Assembly: GCA_017591395.1 (NCBI GenBank)
Contig: WEDG01004859.1
Span: 124,001 to 188,000, forward strand
Length of the DNA: 64,000 nt
Reading direction: 5' to 3'
Origin: Schistocephalus solidus
Taxonomy: Eukaryota; Platyhelminthes; Cestoda; Diphyllobothriidea; Diphyllobothriidae
The notes under the pieces were generated by a model. That model had not been told where the DNA came from, did not search any database, and was given only the letters and a program-made list of their open reading frames with translations. The translations under genes were made by a program, and so were the position numbers. This document shows, in pieces, positions 1 to 12,780 of the stretch; the first letter of the stretch is position 1, and each line of letters starts with the position of its first letter.

Positions 1-381
1 TGGGGCCTACCATCGCCTTCTCTACGTATGGGTTTTGCTATTTTAGCAATTGATTGAATGGAATTAGATTAAACTTTGCACCTGGTCTAGCCTAATCAAG
101 CGCTGGAAACATTATCTGCCAATATATAGGAAAAGATTAAGGCCTTCAAACAAAGCTCGCTTTTCTCGCAAAGCCGTGCGACACATCATAATATTTCATG
201 CGCATAGTTCCAACAATTCTTCATGCAAAGGCTGTTGGTGAGCTTAAGCGAAATAACTTGGACTTGTTTGCATATCAACTACAAAGCAGGATAATATGCA
301 AGAATATCTCTGAGGGTTAGACGTCGCCTGTTTTTCTGTTTGCATGCTGGTTCTTATGCACGACGTTTTTTTGCCTTTCAG
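1..381. other. AT-rich tract, no gene recognised
   Basis: No long open frame and no recognised repeat. The 3' end of the tract is a pyrimidine-rich run ending in CAG, which makes a good candidate splice acceptor for the exon-like segment that follows. Confidence 0.4.
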
Positions 382-465
382 GTGTGGCCAAAGCGTTATG
401 CCGCCTTTAGTGTAGCACGCAAGATATCGCTTGACAATTCATCATACAGTAATGGTCTGATACAG
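382..465 (+). CDS. Candidate internal exon, 84 nt, phase 0
   Basis: A T-rich tract ending TTTCAG lies immediately before this segment and ACAG|GTATGT immediately after it, so both splice signals are close to consensus. The 84 nt read as 28 open codons in phase 0, beginning VWPKRYAAFSVARKIS and ending SNGLIQ. GC is about 45 percent, slightly above its surroundings. The product is not recognised. It could be one exon of a long gene with tiny symmetric exons (see the other candidates at 3 and 6 kb), or chance. It is the best doubly flanked exon candidate in the left third of the window, but nothing outside the splice signals and the open frame supports it. Confidence 0.35.
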
Positions 466-2961
466 GTATGTTTACAACGCTCTCGTGTCTCTACGAGCGG
501 TACTCTTAATTTGGGTGGTATTTATTGCCACATCGAGTTGTATGCCGTTTTAAGGTGCTTTTAGTGGCAATAGGCGTTTGACTTAAAAAGGTCAGGGTTT
601 TGTAGGGATAAGGCTGTTTTTGACTTCATCTAACCTTTCAGCAAATGTTTTTTAAGGCAAGAACGGCTAAAACCGTGTTTGGATGATAACCATGCGTGTT
701 CCGCACATTGGTGATTTCGGCGATAAAACGCTAGGCTTGTTTCATTCAACTAAATGTCATAGGGATGCATTTAGTTCGACTACAAATGGCTAAAATCTAT
801 GAGACTAACAATAAATAACAGAAGTAGATTAAGGCGCTGTAATCGTCTTTGTAGGTGCAATGCAATGCCTGATACTCCCCGGGCCGACCGACATGTAAAA
901 TGTGAACGTTTTAAAAACGGTGTTTAATGACGTTCCCTTTAAGTTAAATAGGGACAATTTATTGCATATTGGCGTACAGCTAACAGTCCCTGAGACCATA
1001 TTTTGAAAAGCTAAACTTTGTTGATGACTGCAAAACTGTTAAAGGTCCTGGTAGTTAAATTTCTTGAAAAAATCTGAGAGACGGAATGTTTCCAAGTAAT
1101 ATCTATGGGCGCAAAAATGGTGAAATAATGACGAAATACGCAAGCAGATACATAGGAGGGACTGAGGCATTTTAGATAGATTAGTTGGAAGTCTGTTGAA
1201 TCACAATGACAATGGCTGGCTGGATATCTGTTTTCTCCAACCGATAATTATGAAAGAGCAAACGAACGACAGATTATTCCCTTCCTGGGTAACAAACTGC
1301 GCATTCCAAAACAATTGCCTATTGGAGCTATCCTAAGGCAGGGACGAACTGAAACCTCTTGTTTCAAATCAATTTTCCTTATTATGTCTCTAACCGTTTC
1401 CGTGGTCTGTAACACAAGCCGCTTAAACCAAAATCGAAAGAACATACGAATAAACCAGTTCTTAACGAAAATTTAATTATTCCAATACTATGATTTGCAA
1501 GTGCTAGCAACAGATGCACATTCAGTAAGGGACTTTTACATGGAGAGTGCTGAATACAATTAACGGTGCTTCGAGAAGGACCATATTTATACCCTTTTAA
1601 CAACTCTTTTGCTCTCAAATTAAGAATGGCTCTTCGTGATTTGCGATGTTTACAACCCCTATGTGATACAGGGTGGCAATTTGTTTGCTTTAGGTAGAGT
1701 TGTATTAGGGCCGCGATTACACATAGACACCTGAATTCAGCAGAGTAGGAGGAATCAGTAAAAAGGTTACTGCCTTCTAGCTTATCCCTCAGCAGACAAG
1801 TTCACGTCTTAGACGCTAAAGACCATGGGGCTAGTTACCAAAAGCCACTATTTCAGCCAACAGTTTGTTTTTAATTTATTCTATCCCATATTTATTTAAT
1901 ATGATTTGTTCTTAGACGGAGCAATGACAGGAAATCTACCGGATAATAAACTCTTTTTAAACGTTTGCACACATTTCATGTAATTGTGTTTTGAAATTGT
2001 ATTCTGTCGATGTGTAATGGCCATTCCTTATTGGTACAAAAATCCTTTATCGTACAAACTAACTGCAAGGTTTATGACGAGGAATAGACGAATAATGATT
2101 TCCAAAACATAAAGGAAACGTATTTTCCTTAGATCATTGATTATGATGTCAATATGAATCTTCGTTGCCCGTTAACAATTCATGTAGGTCAACTGTATAT
2201 ATGCATAGCCTTCTAAAAATACAACTTTATATCGAACGAGCAAGTTCATTGTCTTACGAGGGTATTGCACCCAAATGTGATTAAAAGTAAACTTGCATAT
2301 TCAATCGATTGGACTACGTAGCTGACATATTGTGTACGTACCGGTTGCTCAGCGAATGCCAAGTTAACAATTTTCAAAAAAGCAACAAATTGAATGCCAA
2401 AAGTTGAGCATATGCTTGCATCTGGTGTTTTTCTGACAACAGGGTGCCTGTCGTTTAACGATACAAAATAAGCAAGGCTAATAATGAGTACTTGTGTTGA
2501 AGTAGGGTTTTTGATGTGGATTCCGCTTAAGGCCAGTAGGTCACCTTAACCTGCTCTGAGAATGTCTGTTGCGATGTCAATAACCAAAAACGGAAAAATT
2601 GCATGACCTGATTACAATCCGAAACTAGATTTCGGAGTACACAGTCTTGTAAATTTTACTCAACTGTCAAAATCTTGCCAGTGTCTCTGGGAATGTTACC
2701 TACGACAGATAGATATTTAGCAATTTGAGCTTCTTGGCCTTACCGGAGGTAAATATTAGAACGTGGGTTCAAAAACCTCCAAAGCTGTCAGTGTTTACAA
2801 AAACCAGTTTAGTGAATACATGAAACTTGCCAGAATCACTAGCAATCAAATTTCGCTAGAGTTTAGCTTTTTCGCATCTGGATACTTGTTGCTTACGTTT
2901 AACATTCCCGACGCAAGATCAAGATTGATATGGTGGCTGAGCTCACCGGAGTGCGTCAAAT
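466..2961. other. AT-rich non-coding tract
   Basis: No convincing gene or repeat. A further strong acceptor (pyrimidine tract ending TTTCAG at 641) is followed by 33 open nucleotides and a weak donor, GTGTTT, at 675. An acceptor near 1,790 and a donor GAG|GTAAAT near 2,750 also exist but do not give consistent phase-0 exons. Confidence 0.35.
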
Positions 2962-3015
2962 ATGCAGGTCGGTAGCGTTGACGATAGAACAAATATCAAA
3001 CAAGTGCTCATCAAG
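2962..3015 (+). CDS. Candidate first coding exon of a small-exon gene
   Basis: ATG at 2962 is the first Met after an in-frame stop at 2938. It opens 18 codons (MQVGSVDDRTNIKQVLIK) ending in AAG|GTAACA, a plausible donor. The following 62-bp intron ends in TAATATCAG and leads in the same phase to the 24-nt candidate exon at 3079. Alternatively the exon starts at 2968 behind TATGCAG, a weak acceptor. The product is unrecognised. If real, it heads a chain of exons whose lengths are multiples of three, the layout known from flatworm micro-exon genes; here it could also be coincidence. Confidence 0.27.
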
Positions 3016-3078
3016 GTAACAGCGTACGTGTTTATGAGTTGGTGTTAAACAGCCAACTGATTTTGATTCTAATATCAG

Positions 3079-3102
3079 GGTGATCTGGATGACGAAATAC
3101 AG
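3079..3102 (+). CDS. Candidate 24-nt micro-exon, with possible 3' end of the gene
   Basis: Twenty-four nucleotides (GDLDDEIQ, phase 0) lie between AATATCAG and CAG|GTAGAA. Downstream, a pyrimidine tract ending TTTAG at 3213 precedes AAAATGCCT|GTAAAA. That opens a 38-bp intron-like stretch containing TACTAAT and ending TTTTTAG at 3260. GTG TCA AAT TGA follows at 3261-3272, with AATAAA at 3333-3338. This would give a complete 3' end (8 + 3 + 3 codons, stop, polyadenylation signal). The small size makes chance agreement easy. Confidence 0.25.
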
Positions 3103-3339
3103 GTAGAATTTCAGCAATGCTAGTCATAAGTGCGCCACTTCACATTTGTTCTAAAAACCATTCGTTTATCGTATTTTCGTGTACGTTCTACGTTTCTATA
3201 TCTGTTTGTTTAGAAAATGCCTGTAAAATACTAATTTTTATAAGTGCTGTTCGTTTTTAGGTGTCAAATTGAATGTACTTGCTGTATGCAGACAAACTTT
3301 GAAATTCAAATTGCGTAAATGATAATTTATGAAATAAAT

Positions 3340-6077
3340 TGTTGAGCCCTGCGTTATTTCTTGAACTCAGAAGGCTTAAAACGCAGGGTATTATATGGAA
3401 AGCCTTTTATATTAAAGAAATATTATTTGCTTATACTGTTATATTTTCATAAAAAGCATCGCAATTTAACACCTCTGCAGACAATTCCCTGAAATAATTA
3501 CATTGGCAACAAACACAGTACTTCATGTGTTGATTTGTCACATATATCAGCAGAAGTAACAATAAGGGATTTTAAATTATATCATATCCCTCGTAATTCA
3601 TTGAATAAATTCGAAATTGGTTCTTAAGCATTTCATACCTAGGCATAACGTATTCATTGTGCATAATGCCTTGATTCCTGCGTTTGTAGTGTGGTGACAA
3701 ACATTTAAAATTTTTTTAAAATTGAAAAATAGATACATGAGTAAAGTTTTTTGATTTGATAATTTTTTGTGTCACTTACAGATTTTTTATCAGGATCATA
3801 CATTTTCTTTCAATTTATTTTCTGCAGTTCGTTTAGAAAAAGCGAAAAAAACATAATAATGAAGATTTTTAAAAGAAGTCCGAACACGCCAAATTCCTCC
3901 ACTTTAATTTGTGCTTTAAATCACAATTATCATTTATTTTGTGTGTGAGATGTATGGTATACGTGTTTTCTGTATTCACGACGCTGTCAATATTACCATG
4001 CGTTTTGAAACCAACTGAGCACAATCAATTCAATTATTGCGATATAACAGATTTTAGACATCAACTCACGTTTTTATTTTAATTCAATCAGGGACCCCAT
4101 GGTTTACCTTCTTTGACAAAAACACTTCATTTTGTTGTGAAGTGCAGTGAACAAGTCAATGGAATACACCAAATGTCCTAATAGTAGCAGCATGCGAGAA
4201 AATATGTGGATGAGTCTCCTGCAGGACAGGTATCAGTGAAGATTCGTTAAACCACACAGTAACAGAATCAACTGGATCCATTCATATGAAATACAAACGA
4301 CATAATGAAGGTTAAATTGGCCTCTAGTAGAAAACAACCCATAACATACATACATCAAATGAGTCAAAGACTCATATCAAACAAATTATTTGAATAGTAT
4401 CGCACTGTGCAAGTTTAATGATAGTTTATGGGGATTGAACTTACTATAAATATTTCTTACACACGGGTATCAAAGTATCCCTTCTAAACCAAATAATCTA
4501 TATGGATGGTTAATTGGCTAGGGTGGGCCAATTTGGGAGCTTACACATATGCACATGTGTTTTGTGTGACCTTTTGTTCCTGGAAGGCAGCGCTGAAAAG
4601 CGGAAGTAGATACCACTGGCTAAATAATCTGTGAGAAATATATTAGGAGGATGCTGTAAGGCGATAACTTTTCCAATTATAGAAGTTCATTTTTTTGGAC
4701 CTTATCCATTTTTATAATATTTTCGAATATATTAGGAATTCGCAGAAATAGTGGTCGACACTGAGAAAGATGTGGTTACATCCTGTGTCGCAGGAATCTG
4801 AAGTAAAAATTTGATCAAGCGCCGCATCAAAATGTATTACTTCGTCTCATAGAAAGATGTGATATGCTCCTAAAAAAGGCATATATCGAAAAGGCAGTCC
4901 AATACCTCATCAAAAAAACTAAACTCTCCCAGAATCCCAATTTATCCATTCTGGGCTTTTAGTTTTGATGATATCTTACAACCCAACTGTTAGACTATAC
5001 TACCCCAGATGCTGGCGTCTGTTCAAAAAGGAAATCAATGCCTATGTTCAATGTCTTACAAGTTGTTTTTGTCTGCAGTTGCGATCAATTAGCCTTGAAA
5101 ATATTTGCAACCTTAAACGGCAAAAGGCACGTTTTGAAGGTCTAAATGGCTACAATACGCCTCCAGGTTTATAAATGCAATGACATTTTCCTCAATTAAT
5201 CTCAGATTTTTCAAATTATCCGACTGCACGGAAGTAAATGGAACTTTTAAATGTATTTTTGTTATATTTTTATGCCAGAGCGTTGTTAATACACTTTTGT
5301 GAACTGGAATAATGGAATCCATTGTCTTTAAAATGCCTACTTGGATTGGGTTATACGCCTTTTGTTTTAAACATCAAGGAGCAGACCATCGGCATTCCCT
5401 TTTGTGAAAATAATCCTTGGTAAAGATATAAGGAGTAACGCCTACCAGAAACACGCTTAACTATCCAATGAAATGATAAGAACAAACAAACTTTAAATTT
5501 TTTTATTTCCGCAGTTGTGAAGAACGTTTACTGTCCATTTATTGTGGCCAAATTAAATGAAGTAACCAGGCTCCAAATATTCTATAAGAGGATTTAAGAA
5601 GTATTCTTCGTAAAAAGATGAATAGAAGACATACATAAATAACTGAGTATTATTTAAAATTAGCGCATAAAAAACGGAAGCTGCTTTGATTATTTTAAGA
5701 AACCTTACCGGAAGACTCATCGTTTCCTAAAAATAACCGATAAGACATCACATCTTTACAACAGACGTGAGTTTGCGGCCTCTTTTGGGTAGAGTATGTA
5801 AAGGAAGCAAGGAAATTGCCAGAATTGATTTTGACTGAACATAGATCACCTAAATTTTGGACATTATTATTTATTGATAAGCACTTTAGCGCGAGATATA
5901 TCAGCCCCATATTATATTAGGTGACTTAATAATGAAACCTTAATCAGCAATCATCAATGTGTGTTCCCGTCCAAGAGATAAGTTAACTATAGATGTAAGG
6001 GCCATTATAGTGCAGTTAAAACCCAAGAGATTACATTCATTCCCGGATTTCCCCTATTGACTAAGATTTAATTTCAG
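3340..6077. other. AT-rich tract with weak exon-like islands
   Basis: No recognised gene. Weak candidates on + are 4188-4229 (14 phase-0 codons QHARKYVDESPAGQ before CAG|GTATCA, poor acceptor) and 5079-5174 (31 codons to a stop behind a strong acceptor, GTCTGCAG). On - there is an 18-nt segment at 5709-5726 with excellent signals (TTATTTTTAG before, CCG|GTAAGG after). None is supported beyond its splice signals. Confidence 0.3.
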
Positions 6078-6122
6078 CAACCCGCAGCTAGCACATTATA
6101 TAAAAATGATGAGTTGATTCAC
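6078..6122 (+). CDS. Candidate exon, 45 nt, phase 0
   Basis: A strong acceptor (GACTAAG as possible branch site, then ATTTAATTTCAG) is followed by 15 open codons, QPAASTLYKNDELIH, and a weak donor, CAC|GTGCAA. The frame actually stays open for 58 codons to a TAA, so the 3' boundary is uncertain. It lies upstream, on the same strand and in the same phase, of the candidates at 6536 and 6690. Confidence 0.22.
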
Positions 6123-6535
6123 GTGCAATTGTCCCTTCGATTTTCAAAGACAATATATTTTATCAATACAATGCATGAAGCTTATCTTTCACGTACTTCT
6201 TTCCCGGCAAATTACGTTTTGTTCCAATTTTGTACTTAAGGAGGGGGTTAATATCGGTTTTAAATTGATAATGTGAATTTTGTAAGATCATAAAATTATC
6301 ATGCATTACACTTTGAAGCTGCACGGGTATGTTTGTCTCTTAAAGAGTAGGCAGACTTGATGGCTTCCGGTGCAAAATCTGGTGATCTGTGTACAGGTTT
6401 TATAATAGCATTTTGATGGAAGGAATGCATGAATCATACAACGTGGATACCCCGAATGGCCGTGTTAGTTCAAAACGCGCTTGTGCAGAACTTAAAAAGT
6501 TTTTTTCGTAAATCCTTAACATTTTCTATTTTCAG

Positions 6536-6589
6536 GTTAAAACAAATTCAGGAAGACATGAGTTTCTACCATTTGAATATAAGAAAAGG
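6536..6589 (+). CDS. Candidate exon, 54 nt, phase 0
   Basis: The acceptor is excellent: a T/C-rich tract ending CTATTTTCAG. Eighteen open codons follow (VKTNSGRHEFLPFEYKKR), ending at AGG|GTATCT. The segment is a multiple of three and is separated by only 100 bp from the next candidate exon. Product unrecognised. Confidence 0.3.
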
Positions 6590-6689
6590 GTATCTCGTCT
6601 CTGTGATCTATCAAATATGTTTAAATTGATGCGAGAATCGGAAATCAATAGAAAATCTCCACCTTCTTAGTGCCATTATTTTCCTGCAG

Positions 6690-6728
6690 TTTTTGCAGAG
6701 GGTCAGAAACAAGCCCATTCAAGGGCAG
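6690..6728 (+). CDS. Candidate exon, 39 nt, phase 0
   Basis: Acceptor TTATTTTCCTGCAG is strong. The 13 codons FLQRVRNKPIQGQ are open in phase 0 and end at CAG|GTGTTT. GC is about 51 percent, well above the local level. With the segments at 6078 and 6536 it would form a run of three symmetric small exons. No further consistent exon is clear downstream; GCTTCTTTTGAAGACTTT then TAG at 6924 could be a terminal piece. Confidence 0.3.
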
Positions 6729-9700
6729 GTGTTTTGGCGTGACCATAATATCAATGTATTATGCAGCAAGATAATCACTATAAAACCTCTCGTGAATCAT
6801 TTTCGACATGTAAACATCTTTTAGAATTTCTGATTAACATTGCAAGATATAGACCATCTAGAGTATGCACCTTTACAAGCCAAGTTGTTAAAGAAATTAC
6901 TTATACATATTCGTATGTCCCAGGCTTCTTTTGAAGACTTTCTTTAGTCATTGAAGGTCCGGGGTTTTAGTTGGCATTCTACTGATCTCATGTGACAGAA
7001 TCTGTAGAATTTATATGTCATTAACTGTAAAGGGAACCGGAATATCGGGTATGAGGCCACATATGGTATTTAGATAACATGTCCGTGCGAAATGTGCTAC
7101 CTAAAACAACACCGATCAGTTAGTATATGAGGCCACCTGATCACATATAATTATAAAGAAGTAAACCAGTAAAGTAGGTCGAACTGAAGCCTGCAATTAT
7201 GCTAGTGGACAGGTGTGTATGGTGACCGGCAAGAGATAAAAAAATGAAAAGGTATTCTTACAGCCTTTAGTTTGTTACTTGCCAGAGAATAGGCACGCTG
7301 TATTGGAAACATTTATTTAAAATGCTTTCCTTTAGTTTAATTTTGCTTGGTTTGTACATTTTTAATTTGGGTAGCTTCTAAATTAGAAAGTATCGTGCAC
7401 ACTTACGGCACCTGTAGGCACATCAACCTAAAAACTGCAGATATTAGTAAAATTGTGACTAAACATAGCTTAAACTAGGGCTTAAACTAAACAACTATTA
7501 AGGGGTTTGTTTTGCGAAACGAAAATGCTGCGCGTCAGCAAAACAATCACCTTTGAACACTCATAAGGTCATTCATATGTTGTAGGCTCGCATAAATAAG
7601 CATAAAATTGAGGCTGCAATAGATAATTGAAGTGGAAAAACTTTATTTTTCCCTATCACCAAATATGCTTATTTCTTTATTTTCTTCATTTCATTTATAC
7701 GTATGCATGTGCTATGCTAAGGTTACGTTAGAGCCGTTTTCCTGCTATTTTAAATTCAAAATAAAATCATTCTAATAGTATAAAGTTGAGAAACAATCAC
7801 ATGAGAGTATTTAGTCAACAATTTGGCAAGCATGTGTTTGTGTTCGGTAATTTATTGTCAATCCAGATCATTTATATGTGCAAGAATGTGAATAAAATTG
7901 TCATTAAATAATGAAATTGATAGTAAAATCATCTTAAATCGCAAAAGGAGCTTGGTTATATGAAGAGCGATCAGAAGCAGTGAGGGTTATGAAGAGTCCC
8001 TTTCAAGAGGAGGCGAGATAGCAGCAAGAAGCAAAAGGTTGCATACAGTTAGTCAGCCTTTGAACAAAGCAGACACGGAGCTTGTAAGACACACGATTGG
8101 ATTTCCTAACCTAAAAGTGGCTGGTTCTGCTGTAGCCTGCAGAGGCTGGCCCAGTTATGTAGGGTCCTTTGATTTGTCCTTCTAGATCACAGGAAAGTCT
8201 TCGTTGTGATCCATGTGATCTCCCAGTACCATCATAAATGAACGATAATGTCTTTGATTTTGCATTTTCTGATACCCTTACCCAGCAATGGCAGGTTGTT
8301 CTTAAGTATGATTTTGGATAGACCCTGGCTTGTGCGACCAACGTTTCCTGCCTCAGAGAAGCAACCGTGGTCAGAAATGGCAACCTTTACTTTCATTCGT
8401 CGCGTAAAATATAGTTGGTAGAGAATATTATATAAACCCATGCTATTTTAAAATTTGACTAGACAGCCTAATAAGGGCGCCTTCTTAAGAGTCCACACGC
8501 AGCGTCCTTAAGAAAGAGGTCCTTAAGAAACATTTGTTGCGGCAATTTATGTGGTAGATTCAAACGTTCAGTTGACAATATTCAGTGGGATGAAGCCATC
8601 CGTTCTTGAAAAACAGATGATTTGCTTTTTCAACTACGCCTTCATGTCACCATTTGACAGCATGTTCAAGCACATTGCATCGGACAGTGGCGTTAACTGC
8701 GTTTATTGGAGGAATATAAAAGAATTTTTCTGTATTTAAGCGTCAGGGTACTTATCCAATAGATGTTCCTTTGGGTCTTTTGCTTAGAACATCCGTTTCT
8801 ATCTTGAAGGATGCACCTGACTAACAGCATTGAAAGGGATAGCTTAGTCGGTTTCTTTGTTGGCAGTTCCAATGGTGTCATCATAGTAGCAACCGTATTG
8901 TTTTAATTTGTCCATTAACTCACTTACTTAAATTAAGCTGGCTTGCCTTTAAAAATATAACGGCTAAGGATGTATAAGGCAGGGAGCTCGTAGCAACAAG
9001 ATTTATGTATCTCGATAGCTGATTTTTGCAAAGGAATTGCACAATTTATATATCTATATATATATGGCATCTGAGCGTCCCCAAACATCTCCTGAAGGAC
9101 AACTGCTGAAAAGATTTTTTCAGTTAAGCTGTTCTGCTGTACACTTGTATATAGGTCAAATAGTTGTGAACCATTGACAAAATACGTTTGCCAAGTGTAA
9201 TTTTCTTATTGTTTGGTGAAAATTGATAACATGAAACACCATTCCTACACTTTTATCTCATGACATTATGGCTCATCTCGCTAAAACCTTTGTCTGTTGT
9301 CAATATCTTTCCAACTCCCAAGTCCTACAGGAACTCCAGCGTTGAAAATGTTCTGGAACTAGCGGCACCTCTTGATTGACTGATTTATCCTTAATACGGA
9401 GATCGAAAAACCTCATCTAGTAGGTGAAAATATTCAGAACTAGATGTTTTGACATATAGTGTTTTCATAGTTCTTTGCCTGTGCATTACAGTTTTGAACT
9501 AATTTCTTTGCTTTCGCTTTTATAATTTTAATCTGAACGCTCTGTAAAACAAGATTTCTGTCACCATATATGAACACCATTAAGTATTGCTTAGTCATTC
9601 CGCCTATGGAGTTAAAACGTAAACAAAGACAGCGTTGTTGCCATGCTACATTTTGCTAGCACATTCAAAAAATGAGAAATCATAAATGACTGAACTTCTG

Positions 9701-11614
9701 TTTTTCCTTTATGCTGTTAAAATTTCCGCTTGAATTTTACAAGGAAAACAAATGCTCTTAATTTAAATCCTAAATGAATAAAAAGGCTGGGTAGCTTTTA
9801 AAAGCATGAAGGCACAGCATCGTCAGCAGACTATTTACCTCTGACGCAAATGACTCCGTGCCGGTTCCGCATGCTCCAAATAGAATTTGAGAAAAAACTT
9901 AGCCCATTTTGTAGTTTTTGGTTTGATTTACTAGAAACCAAACTGGTGGCATTTTGCATTTTTTATGGAAAGGTTTTCTGCTGTTGTACGTGAGTTGGAC
10001 ATTGGGCAGGCTTCAAAGAATTAAACTAAGTTTAAATGAAACGTCACCTAATTTTACCAACCTAAATTTTAAACTTTGTACATACATATGCAAACATTAT
10101 TTTTTATTTAATTATTTTCGTAACTTACCGTGCATACATAAAACAGATTAAGCTAAATAATGAGCTTGAGCAAACGAAGATGCTCATTGGAAAGGAAAAT
10201 AAAAGTTGCGATTTATCTGACATAAAAAATATTAGTTAATCAGATACTGAATAAAAAGCATAAAGCTCTCCTTAATCTCCTTGTCTGTCAATGTTAAATA
10301 CTCTCTTTATGGATGGGTAGCTGTCAACTTATAAATCAAGCTGACCGTTTAAATGCAGAGGCGCAAGAAATAAGGCGTTTGTTACTCAAAACTGTATCTA
10401 TGAATCTAAACATAGCAGAATTTAATTTGACGAGGGGACAAAATAAAAATTGAATTTTGTTATTTTTAAATTCAGACGAATACTATGATCGCAAATTGGT
10501 TAGACCATTAGCCCAAAGGCTTTGTGAAAAACTACGATGTTTGTGGATACTAAAATGGAGTCCACATTCCAACGACGGGTTACAGCCGTGCGAGTTGTGA
10601 GCTGCTCGTGTCACGATCCCATCACGAGGTACAGTAACACTTGCGTCGGATATTACATATATATTCAAACATCGATTAACCTGATTAATAAAACATTCAA
10701 AAAGCTTCTGCAGGGGCTAACCAATACTTACCGTATTTTATAGGTGAGGACTACCATCGAATCTACTTCACAAATACAACGGAGACATGTTACAACATTT
10801 CTGTTTTTAATGCACCAACTGTGGACCGTCAAGCGATTGTCGCATCAAGTAAAATTCCATATAATGCAGCGTCCATTTTCTATGCATACGGTGCCTTAAC
10901 AACTGCTTTCACTAATTTTTAATGCTTTGATCTTAAAGGACGGGTTTAGATTGAATTAGCGCACTTGAACCACTAAGAGAGCATATATAAAAAACGTGTT
11001 TTTCTCTTATCAACGACCACGACGAAATAACAATTCTTTTGCAAACGCAGTGGATGGTTTTACTCATCAAATGTTGTGATCGAACATTAAATGAATCAAT
11101 AGTTTAATTCCTCTTTTTTTCATTTTACATTAAATAAGTTTGTCATCTATACTTCAGTCTTCAAAAAGTATCCTTATATCAATATTTTGAACAGAACAAG
11201 TGTGGTTGACAAAGTCTAAGTATTCTTACATGCCCCTGCATGTCGACAGACATTTCAATGGGAAAAAATCATTTTTCTGAATTAAAATCATTACCAGTAT
11301 TTCCCGTTTTGAACTGGAAAACCGGATTTTGTACCTGAAAAACATGAAATAGCGAGTTCGAAATTCGCTTTGTTCTTTGCAAAAAAGAAATTTAATTAGT
11401 TTTGAAAATACCTTTATATATATATATATATATATCGCAAGTGAACACGAAAGACCTATTTAAACCATGTATTTTCCTTTATGTGCCTTCTCTGATAATG
11501 CGCTTGAGTATGAGTATGACACGTCAGATGATTATATCTTCTATCCAGAGATTGCCTTGTTTTCTCCTTCCATTTCAACACCTGTGGTCCATATTTTCTC
11601 CTTTATCCATGAGA
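6729..11614. other. AT-rich tract, unidentified
   Basis: Contains several chance-length frames on both strands. A - strand open stretch at about 8111-8441 lies in locally GC-richer sequence but matches nothing I know. A short local repeat CCTTAAGAAA occurs twice at 8,500-8,530. A (TA) run sits at 9,045-9,064. Strong acceptors near 8,866 and 10,743 open 35-codon stretches without clear partners. Confidence 0.35.
11414..11436. repeat. (TA)n microsatellite
   Basis: About 11 TA units, located some 200 bp before the first recognisable residues of PLE copy 1. Confidence 0.9.
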
Positions 11615-12234
11615 ATTTCGGTCGCAAAGCGCTTCGCTGAACACGGTACTGGGATATACTTTTCCGTAGACTTGGATCTACGTTGGCAGAATTAGCCTTG
11701 CTGCACGAATGCTCAGTTTAGACAATATGCCACGGAGTGTTTCTGTAAGACCACCAGCTCAAAAGGATTTCGGTTGGAATGTCGCCAGGAGCTGCAGTCG
11801 CCGCCACTTAAGAACCCTCATCAATGAAAACCACGTTCGTCTACAAAAATACGGAAGGGAAATCAAACGGGGGAAAGCAGCATGTGCATCACGCCTGGAG
11901 ATATCAACGCTGCAACACTTAGAGCGGTGGATCACTGATAAGATGAATGAGGTCTGAGACAAGAATAACGCCCAACTACTGAACAAAATATGTAGCCAAT
12001 TACAAGCACAGGCACGCGTACCTGAACAATCATCCGTCCATAATCTGTCGTCTAAACAACTAACAGCTGATCAGATTGAAGTGCTTCAGCACGAATCCGG
12101 CTTCAACACAGGAGACGCACATACAGTGGATTTTATTGCTTCTCTGGAAGCGACACTTTCTAAGACACAGACCACAAAAGACGCCACAAATCGATCTGCC
12201 AGCAAGTCGCATCCCTCATTTTATCCCACAGGCC

Positions 12235-12780
12235 ACTCCGAACCATCCCTCCAGCCGAGGTAAAGGCCATCAGGAAATTAAAGAAGGACGTAGAAATTTC
12301 CATTGTTTCAGCGGAAAAATGACGGACAACTGTAATCTTGGAGAAGTCAGAATACTTGGCAGAAGCTCAGGAGCTACTAAACGACAGTCAGTCATATAAG
12401 GTCATCGAATCTGACCCTATGAAAACACTGGTAGGAAAAATCGATAAGTGTCTAAATTTAATAAGGAGCCAAAATGTAATATCCGAAAAATATTGGAGAC
12501 AAATGAAACCATAGGATACAACCTTAGTGCGGTTCTACAGGTTGCTAAAAATACAGAAGCTGAATGTTCCCCTACGGCCCTTAGTGGCAGTGAAAGGTAC
12601 GCCTACCTACGAACTGAATAAATGGCTCGCTAAGCATTTGAAGAAGCTGGTAGCTGGCTCAGAACACACAGCCATGTCCTTAACGCACTTCCTAGAAAAA
12701 CGCCTAGGCATCACAATCGCCCCGACGAGATAATGGTGTCATTTGACGTCGTCTCTCTTTTCACATCCATCCCAAAATAA
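12235..12780 (+). pseudogene. PLE RT domain, N-terminal half
   Basis: Reads as KAIRKLKKDVEISIVSAEK, then a stop, then an ILEKSEYLAEAQELLNDSQS-like segment, then a stop in the region before FYRLLKIQ, and then the conserved PLRPLVAVKGTPTYELNKW. Usual family residues F-GLPK and TYGLAKW appear as FYRLLK and TYELNKW, so conserved positions have drifted. The segment ends at the TAA at 12,778, directly after motif A. Confidence 0.75.

Noticed and set aside
1740..1866. Exon-like stretch (VHVLDAKDHGASYQKPLFQP) near 1.8 kb
   Set aside because: Acceptor is good but the open frame is out of phase with it for a symmetric exon and the donor is weak.
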